Shown here: in pieces, positions 33,979-42,514 of the stretch
How the letters are laid out: every line of letters begins with the position of its first letter
How positions within the stretch are numbered: the stretch's first letter is position 1
Assembly (NCBI GenBank): GCA_965649105.1
Contig: CBFGJP010000005.1
Location: 1-53,933 of the forward strand
From: JAOAFX01 sp965649105
GTDB lineage: Bacteria; Hydrothermota; Tepidihabitantia; SM23-42; JAOAFX01
Length of the DNA: 53,933 bases
Direction: 5' to 3'
Translations under genes and position numbers: made by a program
The notes under the pieces: model-generated
Database searches by the model: none
The model's input: the letters and a program-made list of their open reading frames with translations, nothing else
What the model was told of the DNA's origin: nothing

Positions 33979-34056
33979 ATGAATAACCCGTTAGGATTAT
34001 CTAAAACCAAGCCTCGCAGTTTTGTTTACAAGAAAATCTCCGTTTTTCTTTTTTAG
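33979..34056 (+). CDS. Possible 25-residue peptide
   Basis: ATG with a perfect AAAGGAGG nine bases upstream and a hairpin (AGCTCATTTTTTGAGCT) just before it. The product begins MNNPLGLSKTKPRSFVYKK and stops after 25 codons. The ribosome site is the main support. It overlaps a minus-strand zinc-ribbon ORF, so at most one is likely real. Confidence 0.3.
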   Translation: MNNPLGLSKTKPRSFVYKKISVFLF

Positions 34057-34201
34057 TCAAACAATTAAGACAGACTGCTCCCTCTTCATCAATAATTGCT
34101 ACATCCTCATCTTTATAATCCAAACTACATCTTGCACAGGTATTAGTGGCATCTTGCTTATGCGGAACGGGTTTTACCAATTTCGTCTCCGATATCTTCA
34201 T
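34001..34201 (-). CDS. Small zinc-ribbon-like protein (doubtful)
   Basis: 66 residues with two CxxC knuckles (CARC and CLNC, 26 residues apart) around an acidic loop (YKDEDVAIIDEEGAV), which is a plausible zinc ribbon. No strong ribosome site. It may be the remnant of a longer gene. Function unknown. Confidence 0.42.
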   Translation of the reverse strand: MKISETKLVKPVPHKQDATNTCARCSLDYKDEDVAIIDEEGAVCLNCLTKKEKRRFSCKQNCEAWF

Positions 34202-34241
34202 TTTTCTTCTTTTTTACTTAAAAAGTTTACTCTAAAATATA

Positions 34242-34279
34242 AAGAGGGCTGGTAGTTAGCAAAAACCACCAACCCTCTT
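34242..34279. terminator. Long hairpin, possible minus-strand terminator
   Basis: AAGAGGG..TGGT.GTT and AAC.ACCA.CCCTCTT form a 14-pair stem with two mismatches. On the minus strand it is followed by TTTATATTTT. It lies downstream of the truncated tRNA on that strand. Confidence 0.5.
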
Positions 34280-34422
34280 GTGCCAGATTTGTGCCATTTT
34301 TCTGCCAGGATGTATGGCAATAGACAGAATTCCCCAAAATGGACAGAATTGTGCAAATGCCGAAATTTACTGCATTTGTGCGATTTCTGATGGAATTTCA
34401 AGGGTTTTGGAAAAGGCTGAAA

Positions 34423-34466
34423 GCGGTTTAGGAAAGCGCTGCTCTATCCTGCTGAGCTACTGGGGC
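34423..34466 (-). pseudogene. 5' half of a tRNA-Arg(CCT) gene
   Basis: Minus strand GCCCCAG, D arm TAGCTCAGCAGGATAGAGC, and anticodon stem-loop GCGCT-TTCCTAA-ACCGC (CCT anticodon, one stem mismatch). It then diverges into TTTCAGCC with no variable loop, T arm or 3' acceptor. It keeps its own promoter and differs from the intact tRNA-Arg(CCT) in the acceptor stem. It is therefore a separate gene that lost its 3' half. Confidence 0.85.
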
Positions 34467-34480
34467 ATCAACATAATTAG

Positions 34481-34508
34481 ATTATATAAAATTTATGCCT
34501 AAAGTCAA
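34481..34508 (-). promoter_or_regulatory. Promoter of the truncated tRNA-Arg
   Basis: Minus strand TTGACT (34508-34503), 16 bases, TATAAT (34486-34481), 14 bases before the tRNA 5' end. Confidence 0.8.
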
Positions 34509-34531
34509 CAATTATTTACCATATAATCTGA

Positions 34532-34559
34532 TTGACAAATAAAGGATTTTAGGTATAAT
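34532..34559 (+). promoter_or_regulatory. Promoter of the glycosyltransferase gene (leaderless)
   Basis: TTGACA (34532-34537), 16 bases, TATAAT (34554-34559). The upstream ATG at 34558 overlaps the -10 box and cannot be in the mRNA. The next in-frame ATG at 34567 coincides with the expected start of transcription. Confidence 0.83.
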
Positions 34560-34566
34560 GAAAATA

Positions 34567-35295
34567 ATGAAACGAGGATTGGTTATAATCCCGACTTATA
34601 ACGAAGCCGTGAATATTGAGAAGATAATAAATGCTGTCCTTTCTAAGTCTGAACAACTTGAAATTCTTGTAATTGATGATAATTCTTCGGATAATACCTC
34701 AGAAATTGTTGAAAATCTGATGAAGAAAAATAATAGAATACATATCATTAAAAGACCACGGAAGATGGGACTTGGTACAGCCTATGTTACTGGGTTTGGA
34801 TATGCGATTGAAAATAATTATGATTTTGTTTTTGAAATGGATGCTGATTTTTCGCATGACCCCAATGATTTACCAAGGTTCATCGAACTTTTAGATAAAT
34901 ATGATTTAATCATTGGATCCAGATATATAAATGGTGTGAGCGTTGTCAACTGGCCAATGAAGAGGTTATTATTGTCTTTTTTTGCCTGTATATTTGCGCG
35001 GATTGTCACTGGTGTTCCTGTACGGGATCTTACCAGTGGATTTAAATGTTATTCCCGCCGTGCACTTGAGAGTGTAAATTGGAAAAAATTTAAAGTCGAT
35101 GGGTATGGTTTCCAGATCCAGAGCGTCTATGGTGTTTTTTGCGCGCGTTTACCCATAAAAGAAATTCCGATAATATTTGTGGAACGCAGGGCAGGAACAT
35201 CAAAGATGTCAAAGAGAATAATCTGGGAGGCATTCTGGCTTGTCTGGAAGTTACGCCTCATGTCAATATTTAACAAAAAATGGCTCAGTAAATGA
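34567..35295 (+). CDS. Family 2 glycosyltransferase, polyprenol-phosphate mannosyltransferase-like
   Basis: About 242 residues from ATG 34567. GT-A fold motifs: VIIPTYNEAVNIEKII, VIDDNSSDNT, GLGTAYVTGFGYAI, and the DxD-bearing EMDADFSHDPNDLP. GSRYINGV, RDLTSGFKCYSRRAL and VERRAGTSKMS are characteristic of dolichyl-phosphate mannose synthase (DPM1-like) without membrane helices. It transfers a sugar from a nucleotide donor to undecaprenyl phosphate, feeding protein or polysaccharide glycosylation at the membrane. The start has no ribosome site, consistent with a leaderless mRNA. It overlaps the next gene by four bases (ATGA). Confidence 0.88.
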   Translation: MKRGLVIIPTYNEAVNIEKIINAVLSKSEQLEILVIDDNSSDNTSEIVENLMKKNNRIHIIKRPRKMGLGTAYVTGFGYAIENNYDFVFEMDADFSHDPNDLPRFIELLDKYDLIIGSRYINGVSVVNWPMKRLLLSFFACIFARIVTGVPVRDLTSGFKCYSRRALESVNWKKFKVDGYGFQIQSVYGVFCARLPIKEIPIIFVERRAGTSKMSKRIIWEAFWLVWKLRLMSIFNKKWLSK

Positions 35296-37457
35296 CGATA
35301 ATAACATTATTTATTTTTACCCTTTCATTAAAGCCAATTTTCTATACCAATCATAACTATTTCTATAGTATCGCCGTCAAAGACTCAATCGTTTATGGAG
35401 CAACAAATGGTGGAGTTGTTGCCTATAATTCCTTATATAATAGCTTTATGGTTTTAACAAATACCGATAGGTTAACAACTAATCGCCAGAAATACATTGC
35501 AATTGATAGTTCGGACAATATCTGGGCAGGTTCAGACAACGGTCTTATTCAGATTGATAAATCATTCAATATTATTCGGATTTATCCGATGGAATGTTTA
35601 CCCTGCACAAGGGTGAATACAATCTATTGTTTAAAAGATACAATTTTAGTGGGAACCCAAAACGGCTTGTTGGTGATAGATACAAAAGGCACATTAGAGA
35701 ATTTTCAGGATGATAAAGTTTTAAAGATCTATGATTTTCAAGGATTATCTTCCAATAATGTTTTGACGATTGAAGTTGATACCTTTTTCTGGATTGGTAC
35801 TGATGAAAAGATAACAAGATTCACCAACGATTTTCAAAGTTACAATATTTATGGTGTGGAAAATGGGCTTCTTAAAAACTACATTAGAAAGATAAAAATT
35901 ATTGATTCAGTCCTCTATGTCGGAACTGATGCGGGGTTAAACAGGTTTACCGGCACCTATTTTGATACATTAATAACCGGATATAAAATTATTGATATAG
36001 AAGATGCCGGCGACTCACTTCTGCTTGCCCTTGATTCCCTTCGTCAAATTGGCATATTCTTTCAAGGGAATTTAAGTTTTTTGAATGGCGGCATTCCACC
36101 TTTGGTTGAGGTTAATGATATTGAGACCAATAACGGGCAATGGTTCTGCGCCACTGGTAATTCTGTTAAATCTGATTATTTCGGGGAAGGGATAGGAATT
36201 TATAATTTTGTAAATCAACAATGGGAATTAAAAAAGGACAATTGCATTGCATCAAATCACATTTGTAGTATTGCCGCGAGTGAGTCCGGCGTCTTTATTG
36301 CCCATGGAACAAGAAATGTTGATGCACGCGGGGTGAGCTGGTTGAAGAATGATAATAGATGGCAAGATTTATGCGAAAATACCCTTGTTCCCACAAAATT
36401 CATCCACCGTTGTGTTGTGGCACCGGATAAAAAAATCTGGTTTGCTCTGCACTATACCGATTCTTTAATCGCAATTTCCTTCAATCCCGAAAACAACACT
36501 TGGTATTATTTGAGACAAAAATTTCGCGGTATTGATAGCACCGTAGCGATATGGGATTTGAAATTCGACTTGAAGAATAATATGTATCTCTCACTTGCCG
36601 GTCCATCAGATAAAATATGGGTTTATGATTCGGCATTGACAAAAGCATATCTCCTTGGTGATCGAACTCCAGGATTTGAAGTTGAGCTTGCGATTGATTC
36701 AAGTTTGCGCGTCTATAGCACGGTCTTTGATGCCGCGGGTGGGGTTTTGATGATTGATACTAAGGGAACGCTCTTTGACCGCGCGGATGATATTAATTTA
36801 AAGTATGGAAAGACCGATGGATTGCTTTCCCAATTCTGTTCAGGTATAACGGTAGATGAAAAAAACAATGTTTATATTGCCAATGAAATTGGTGTCTCAG
36901 TGCTTCAAAACAATCGCTTTGAGCACATAGAAAATTTTAATAGCGGAGTGATTTATGATGTTCTTTCTGATGAGCAAGGCCGGGTATGGATAATGGCTGA
37001 CAACGGCATTTACACCTATGATATAAATTACAAAATATTAAAAGGCTTTTTATTTAACGAATTGGGCGTTAATGTCGAATTTATGCCCGTAAGCAATGAG
37101 ATTATACAGGTTCAGGGATTCTGCTATGATCCTTTTCGTTTTTGTTTCTGGCTGGGTAGTGAGAATGGATTGTTAAAACTTGAAATCGTTAAAAACGACA
37201 CCACCGCATTAGATAGTGTGATAATCTATCCTAATCCAGTAATAAGAGGCGATGTCATTCGAATTAAAAATATTCCCAGCGATGCTTCAGTCACCGTATT
37301 TTCAATTTCGGGGAGGAAATTGATTGAAGGTTTGAGACCAAATTCTTTGGGCGAAGTTATCTGGCGTATTCCCAATAATATTTCAAGTGGCTTATACTTT
37401 GCACTAATTATTACCAATAACGATAAAAAGGTTTGCAAATTTGCAGTTGTTAAATAG
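35292..37457 (+). CDS. Secreted two-component-regulator-type propeller with Por/type A sorting tail
   Basis: 721 residues. Signal peptide ITLFIFTLSLKPIF, then many about 45-residue blades of the Reg_prop type (DSSDNIWAGSDNGLIQIDKS, NVLTIEVDTFFWIGTDEKITRF, DEQGRVWIMADNGIYTYDI). These form one or two seven-bladed propellers. The last 80 residues form a type A sorting domain: YPNPVIRGDVIRIKNIP, VTVFSISGRKLIEGL, SGLYFALIIT. That tail directs proteins across the outer membrane by type IX secretion in Bacteroidetes and is widespread in FCB-like phyla. It is coupled to the glycosyltransferase gene. Ligand unknown. Confidence 0.82.
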   Translation: MTIITLFIFTLSLKPIFYTNHNYFYSIAVKDSIVYGATNGGVVAYNSLYNSFMVLTNTDRLTTNRQKYIAIDSSDNIWAGSDNGLIQIDKSFNIIRIYPMECLPCTRVNTIYCLKDTILVGTQNGLLVIDTKGTLENFQDDKVLKIYDFQGLSSNNVLTIEVDTFFWIGTDEKITRFTNDFQSYNIYGVENGLLKNYIRKIKIIDSVLYVGTDAGLNRFTGTYFDTLITGYKIIDIEDAGDSLLLALDSLRQIGIFFQGNLSFLNGGIPPLVEVNDIETNNGQWFCATGNSVKSDYFGEGIGIYNFVNQQWELKKDNCIASNHICSIAASESGVFIAHGTRNVDARGVSWLKNDNRWQDLCENTLVPTKFIHRCVVAPDKKIWFALHYTDSLIAISFNPENNTWYYLRQKFRGIDSTVAIWDLKFDLKNNMYLSLAGPSDKIWVYDSALTKAYLLGDRTPGFEVELAIDSSLRVYSTVFDAAGGVLMIDTKGTLFDRADDINLKYGKTDGLLSQFCSGITVDEKNNVYIANEIGVSVLQNNRFEHIENFNSGVIYDVLSDEQGRVWIMADNGIYTYDINYKILKGFLFNELGVNVEFMPVSNEIIQVQGFCYDPFRFCFWLGSENGLLKLEIVKNDTTALDSVIIYPNPVIRGDVIRIKNIPSDASVTVFSISGRKLIEGLRPNSLGEVIWRIPNNISSGLYFALIITNNDKKVCKFAVVK

Positions 37458-37493
37458 CAGACAAGAGAATTCAAAATAACACTTCTTTATATT

Positions 37494-37835
37494 ATGCATG
37501 AGTATAGCGTAACCAAGTCGCTCGTTGACCTCTGTAATCAAGAAGCGGTGAAACATAAAATAAAGTCAGTAAGATTAATAAAAGTTCGGCTCGGAAAATT
37601 TACCGGATTTTCACCGGATGCAATAAACTTTTATTTTGACTATTTAAAAAATGGCACGCGGTGTGAATATGCGAAGATTGAATTTTTTGAGATCCCGATT
37701 CGTGTCAAATGCCTTGATTGTAATTTTGAAAATGAGATAACAGAGCCTTTATTTCTCTGTCCACAATGCGGTAAGACAGATATTGAGATATTATCCGGCA
37801 GGGAATTTTATGTTGAATCCATAGAAGGTGAATAA
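37494..37835 (+). CDS. hypA: HypA nickel metallochaperone
   Basis: 113 residues, start MHEYSVTKSLVDL with the nickel-binding MHE. The zinc site is CLDCNFE..CPQCG (two CxxC). HypA with HypB inserts nickel into [NiFe] hydrogenase large subunits. First gene of hypA-hypB-hypF-hypC. No clear promoter at the consensus seen elsewhere. Confidence 0.95.
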   Translation: MHEYSVTKSLVDLCNQEAVKHKIKSVRLIKVRLGKFTGFSPDAINFYFDYLKNGTRCEYAKIEFFEIPIRVKCLDCNFENEITEPLFLCPQCGKTDIEILSGREFYVESIEGE

Positions 37836-37847
37836 GAAAGGAGGAGT

Positions 37848-38498
37848 ATGAAGATAAATATTTTCAAACCTGTTTTGGTATCAAATCAAGAAAGGGCAAA
37901 AGAGAATAGAAAATTTTTTGATAAATCAAATTCGCTGGTGTTAAATATCATTGGTTCACCTGGCTCTGGAAAGACATCGGTTATAGAGAATATTGTAAAA
38001 CGACTAAAACCCAGATACAAAATACTTGTAATAGAAGGAGACATAAAAGGTTCAATTGATAGTGAAAGGTTGAGTAAATTAAAGATAGATACAATCCAGA
38101 TAAATACCCAGACTGAATGCCATCTTGATGCATTTATGATTGCCCAGGCGTTGCCAAAGATTGAAAAATCTTATGATTTGATACTTGTTGAAAATGTCGG
38201 TAACCTCGTCTGTCCTGCTGAGTTTGAAATTGGCGAAGATTATAAGGTTGCGATTCTTTCCACCCCTGAAGGTGATGATAAACCGATTAAATACCCATTG
38301 TTATTTCATTTAGCAAAGGTCGTTATCATTAATAAAATTGACCTTCTTCCCCATTTGGATTTTAAGATAAAAAAGGCAAGGAAAAATATAATAGATAAAA
38401 ATCCCAAGGCACTAATATATGAAGTTTCAGCCAGAAAGGGAAAGGGTTTTGACAAACTCGTCCATTTTATAGAAAAAGAACTGTCCAGAAAAAAATAA
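37848..38498 (+). CDS. hypB: HypB GTPase, nickel insertion
   Basis: 216 residues; AAAGGAGG before the ATG. P-loop GSPGSGKTS (residues 37-45), LVIEGDIKGSIDSERL, QTECHLDA, LVENVGNLVCPAEF, and the guanine-specificity NKIDLLPH. The histidine-rich N-terminal nickel store of some HypB proteins is absent. It supplies GTP-driven nickel delivery with HypA. Confidence 0.96.
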   Translation: MKINIFKPVLVSNQERAKENRKFFDKSNSLVLNIIGSPGSGKTSVIENIVKRLKPRYKILVIEGDIKGSIDSERLSKLKIDTIQINTQTECHLDAFMIAQALPKIEKSYDLILVENVGNLVCPAEFEIGEDYKVAILSTPEGDDKPIKYPLLFHLAKVVIINKIDLLPHLDFKIKKARKNIIDKNPKALIYEVSARKGKGFDKLVHFIEKELSRKK

Positions 38499-38513
38499 TA
38501 GAGCGATTTATTA

Positions 38514-40814
38514 ATGACAAGAAGCCTTGTTCAAGTCAAAGGAATCGTTCAAGGGGTGGGATTCAGACCTTTCGTTTACCGTCTGGCAAATAGGTTAAAC
38601 CTCACCGGATTTGTCCGCAATACATCCTATGGCGTAGAGATAGAGATTGAAGGAAATACCAAAAGGATAAAAGAATTTTTAAAACGCCTCTCCTTAGAAA
38701 AACCGGTTGCCTCAATAATTGAGTTAATTACGATCAGACAGATTCCCGCAAGAAGGGAAAAGAGGTTTGTCATAAAACAAAGCAAACGCGCTGAAGGATT
38801 TACTCAGATATCACCGGATATTGCAACCTGTAAAGATTGTTTGAAAGAATTCTTTAATCCTGAAGACCGTAGATATAAATTTCCTTTTATAAATTGTACA
38901 AATTGTGGCCCAAGATACTCAATAATCTATAATACCCCTTATGATCGGGCACAGACTTCAATGAGAGAGTTTAGAATGTGTTCGGAGTGTGAAAAGGAAT
39001 TTGAAGATATAAATGACCGCAGATTCCATGCCCAACCCGATTGTTGCTTTGTCTGTGGCCCTGAGTTTTCATTATACTCAATTGCTGGGGAAAAAATTAA
39101 CACGAAAGTTCCCATCAGTGAAGCGATAAATCTATTAAAAAAGGGTGAGATTATTGCGATAAAAGGGATCGGTGGATTCCATATTGCCTGTGATGCAACC
39201 AATTGTGATACAGTAAATAAATTAAGGATTTTAAAAGAACGTCCGACAAAACCATTTGCAATAATGGCTAATGAAAAAGACATAGAGAAAATAGTAAAAA
39301 TAACTTCTACAGAAAAAAAGATAATAAAATCGCCTGTCGCACCTATAATGCTCCTTGAAAAGAAGAAAAGTATGATATGTGAAGAGGTTGCACCGAAGAA
39401 TCCTTATCTGGGAGTGATGTTGCCATACGCACCGGTTCATTATCTTCTTCTGGAGAAAATTCCGTTCCTTGTTATGACAAGTGCCAATATTGCCGACGAA
39501 CCGCTTGCAAAGAATGATATAGAGATAAAGACAAAACTTGGAAAAATAGTTTCTTTCTATCTTACCCACAATCGAAAAATTTTAAACAGATGTGATGACT
39601 CAGTAGGATTTTATCTCAAGAACCACGGATTTTCAATCATCCGTCGCTCAAGGGGTTATGTTCCGGTGCCGATTGAATTGCCATTTTCTGTAAAACCGAC
39701 GCTTGCAACCGGGCCTTATTTAAAAAATACCTTTACCCTTGCGGATAAAAAGAGTGCCTATGTTTCACCCCATATCGGTGATCTTGATAACGCTGAGACC
39801 CTGAATTTTTTTTATGAAATGGTTGGAAGTTATAAAAGATGGTTCAAAATTGAGCCGGAATTGGTTGTGCACGATTTACACCCGGATTATCTATCTACCA
39901 AGATTGCCGCTGAAATAGCAAAGAAAAAAGGACTGAAGAAAATTGGTATCCAACATCACATTGCCCATATCGTTTCCTGTTTTGGCGAGAATAAAATATC
40001 TGGACCGGCAATCGGAATTGCGTTTGATGGAACTGGATACGGATTTGATGGAAAGATATGGGGTAGTGAATTCTTCGTTGGTGATTTTAAAAATCAAAAA
40101 AGGGTTGCCCACTTAGAATACCTTCCTTTACCTGGTGGTGAGGAGAGTATTAAAAAACCTTATCGTATTGCAGTTGCATACCTTTATAAACTACTTGGTA
40201 CGGAGTTAATCCGTAAGGATTTTATAAAAGATTTATCTTTTAACGCTTATGCTAAAGAAATTGATATAATAATTAAAATGATTGACCAGAACTACAATCT
40301 TGCTTATACCTCAAGTATGGGAAGACTTTTTGACTGTGTTTCAGCAATGCTGGGTATAACTCAAGAAATCACTTATGAAGCGGAGGCAGCGATAAATTTG
40401 GAGTATGTTGCCAAAAAGGGTTTAAGAGAATACTATCCTTATGAAATTTCAAATATGCATAATAATACAGAAAATTGGTGGAAAGATGGAAAGGAATTTG
40501 TGATCGGTGTTCGTCCAATAATTGAGGGAATATTAAATGATATAAATAGAGGCATCGACCGGCAAATCATTTCGGCAAAATTCCACAATACGATTGTCCA
40601 ATTTTCACTTGACATTGTAAGGAAACTGCGTAGAATTTATGGCGTGAATAGAGTTATTTTATCGGGCGGAGTCTTTCAGAATAGATATTTGTTGAATTTA
40701 GTGATCAGGCGATTTGAAGATAACTATTTTAAGGTTTTTACACACCATAAACTGCCAACAAATGATGGTTGCATTTCCTATGGGCAGGTGATATGCGGCA
40801 ATTTAATAAGTTAG
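38514..40814 (+). CDS. hypF: HypF carbamoyltransferase
   Basis: 766 residues, full length. N-terminal acylphosphatase (VKGIVQGVGFRPFVYRLA), two zinc knuckles (CKDCLKEF..CTNCGPRYS and CSECEKEF..CCFVCGPEF), a YrdC-like domain (KGIGGFHIACDA, LKERPTKPFAIMA), and a Kae1-like domain with metal ligands GIQHHIAHIVSCF. It makes the carbamoyl group from carbamoyl phosphate and ATP that becomes the cyanide ligands of the NiFe centre. All catalytic motifs are visible. It sits between hypB and hypC. Confidence 0.96.
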   Translation: MTRSLVQVKGIVQGVGFRPFVYRLANRLNLTGFVRNTSYGVEIEIEGNTKRIKEFLKRLSLEKPVASIIELITIRQIPARREKRFVIKQSKRAEGFTQISPDIATCKDCLKEFFNPEDRRYKFPFINCTNCGPRYSIIYNTPYDRAQTSMREFRMCSECEKEFEDINDRRFHAQPDCCFVCGPEFSLYSIAGEKINTKVPISEAINLLKKGEIIAIKGIGGFHIACDATNCDTVNKLRILKERPTKPFAIMANEKDIEKIVKITSTEKKIIKSPVAPIMLLEKKKSMICEEVAPKNPYLGVMLPYAPVHYLLLEKIPFLVMTSANIADEPLAKNDIEIKTKLGKIVSFYLTHNRKILNRCDDSVGFYLKNHGFSIIRRSRGYVPVPIELPFSVKPTLATGPYLKNTFTLADKKSAYVSPHIGDLDNAETLNFFYEMVGSYKRWFKIEPELVVHDLHPDYLSTKIAAEIAKKKGLKKIGIQHHIAHIVSCFGENKISGPAIGIAFDGTGYGFDGKIWGSEFFVGDFKNQKRVAHLEYLPLPGGEESIKKPYRIAVAYLYKLLGTELIRKDFIKDLSFNAYAKEIDIIIKMIDQNYNLAYTSSMGRLFDCVSAMLGITQEITYEAEAAINLEYVAKKGLREYYPYEISNMHNNTENWWKDGKEFVIGVRPIIEGILNDINRGIDRQIISAKFHNTIVQFSLDIVRKLRRIYGVNRVILSGGVFQNRYLLNLVIRRFEDNYFKVFTHHKLPTNDGCISYGQVICGNLIS

Positions 40815-40840
40815 CAGTGGGTAATGGGAAGTGAGGAGAT

Positions 40841-41059
40841 ATGTGTTTAGCCGTAGTGGGAAGAATAGAAGAAATTAATGGTGAAATGGCAATTGTTGAA
40901 ATTATGGGTGTACGAAAGGAAATATCAATCGTTCTTACACCTGAAGTAAAAGTTGGAGATTATGTAATGATACATGCGGGTTTTGCCATAAACCCGATAG
41001 ATGAGAAAGAGGCAAAAGAGACTGAAAAAATTTTAAAGGAAGTGATGAGATATTCATAA
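40841..41059 (+). CDS. hypC: HypC hydrogenase maturation chaperone
   Basis: 72 residues, GAGGAG ribosome site. It starts MCLAVVGRIEEI with the essential Cys2 that carries iron, and has YVMIHAGFAINPIDEKEA. It normally works with HypD, which is not encoded next to it: downstream is a decayed TPR gene on the other strand. Confidence 0.95.
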   Translation: MCLAVVGRIEEINGEMAIVEIMGVRKEISIVLTPEVKVGDYVMIHAGFAINPIDEKEAKETEKILKEVMRYS

Positions 41060-41077
41060 TATTTCTAAATTATAAGC

Positions 41078-42300
41078 TATCTTTTCCTTACAGCCCACCA
41101 ATCTTTTTCGCCCAGACCTTAAGCATAATGTTTTACTTCAATACGCTCCCAGTTGTCAGAAATTTTCCCTTTCAGAATGATTTTCTTTTTTGTTGTGGTC
41201 CAGTAAAACACATTGCGCTCCCTACAATTTACATTGCCGTCAGTAAGATAATCGTTATTTAATATCACACCATTTATTTCGCCTTTATAAGTTATTTCTT
41301 CTTGTGGCTGGTGGAAGTATTTTATTTTAATCTACCCATTTTTTTCTTTACCATTGCCATTTGCTTACCATCAATTAAAATCGTTAGATCGGTCGGCGGC
41401 TCCACACTTATTATAATTCTATTATGTGTTAAATGCCATAATAATATTACTACCAAACCGCAACGGCACTGCCAGCGATAAATAGTGCCTTTCTAATAAA
41501 ATTTATTCGAGCAGTTAAAATCTCGTTTTTTTTCGGGATTTCCTGATATTGTTTATTGTCCGGGTCACATTCAAACGCCTTTTCAAAAAAAATTATTGCA
41601 TCTTTCTTTCGGTTAATATTTATTTTATTTGCACCGATTTTTGAAAGAATCAATGCCAGTTTTTTGCACGGTTGTTCATCTATTCTATCAAATGGTTCTG
41701 GTATCCTTAATACAAAATTTTCTGCTTCCGTAAGATTACTTTTGTCAAACCTGGTAAATGTCAAATAAGTTAATAGCGTGTTGCACATTTCGTCAGTAAT
41801 TCCCTCTTTGGTTAATAACTTATTTAGCATTTCCATCGCCTTATCATAATTGCCATTTTCATAATAATACTTTCCAATCGCCATGCCTAATTTTGTATCT
41901 GTTATTTTCATCTCTTCCAATTTTTGATAATACTTGGCGAGTCCTTCCATATCATTCTGCTCTGTAAAATACTGGACAATCTCTTTGATAATCTGTTCAT
42001 TATCGGGTTTGATATGTAATGCCGAACGGAATGCAAATTCATCATTGTGCAGGTCATTTAGTTTGAGATAAATCAATGCAGATTTGCTATGGGCATCGAA
42101 ATTATTGGGGTTTATTCCTATGGCAATTTTATATTCATCAAGCGCTTCATAAAGGAGTCCATTTTTTTTGATAAAGACTTCCAATTGCGACGCGCAGATT
42201 TACACCCTTTGGAACCGCTTCAATTTTTTTTCTTAAAAGATTAATAAGAGCAGTGGTTTCGGTATGAAGAGTTTTAAAAGCAAATAAAAGAACATCTTAT
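41078..42300 (-). pseudogene. Decayed TPR protein with a PEGA-like C-terminal region
   Basis: The longest open piece (42184-41450) encodes TPR repeats (YEALDEYKIAIGINPNNFDA, NDEFAFRSALHIKPDNEQ, YDKAMEMLNKLL). Upstream, another frame reads INLLRKKIEAVPKGVNLRV and joins it across an A8 run near 42170. Downstream, further frames read ISVEPPTDLTILIDGKQM (PEGA-like) and GEINGVILNNDYLTDGNVN to a stop near 41130. At least three frameshifts make it non-functional as one protein. It abuts the end of hypC on the opposite strand. Confidence 0.72.
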
Positions 42301-42481
42301 GATTTTATTTACTACGGTCATGAAGAAAGGGCTTGATAGAGGATTTGAAGAATCGGATACGGAATTTGTATTTTATAAAGAACCGTTTGTAACAAAAAGG
42401 AGGTGGAAAGGATAATACCGGAACATGTTTAATCGACAATATTTGTAAAGAAAAAGAATATTGATACTTATAAAATAAGGC
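42301..42481. other. Gene-free stretch with a short coding remnant
   Basis: Between the decayed TPR gene and polA. The plus strand has a 32-codon open stretch from 42319 (KKGLDRGFEESDTEFVFYKE, stop near 42415) that looks like a gene fragment but matches nothing I recognise. No RNA gene seen. Confidence 0.3.
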
Positions 42482-42509
42482 TTGCATTCTACTGGACGAT
42501 ATGTATAAT
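42482..42509 (+). promoter_or_regulatory. Promoter of polA (leaderless)
   Basis: TTGCAT (42482-42487), 16 bases, TATAAT (42504-42509). The GTG start of polA is only five bases after the -10 box, so transcription should begin at or next to the start codon. Confidence 0.7.
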
Positions 42510-42514
42510 ATCCA

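Noticed and set aside
34198..34401. A 67-residue minus-strand frame
   Set aside because: Composition is unlike neighbouring proteins, it spans a strong hairpin, and there is no ribosome site.
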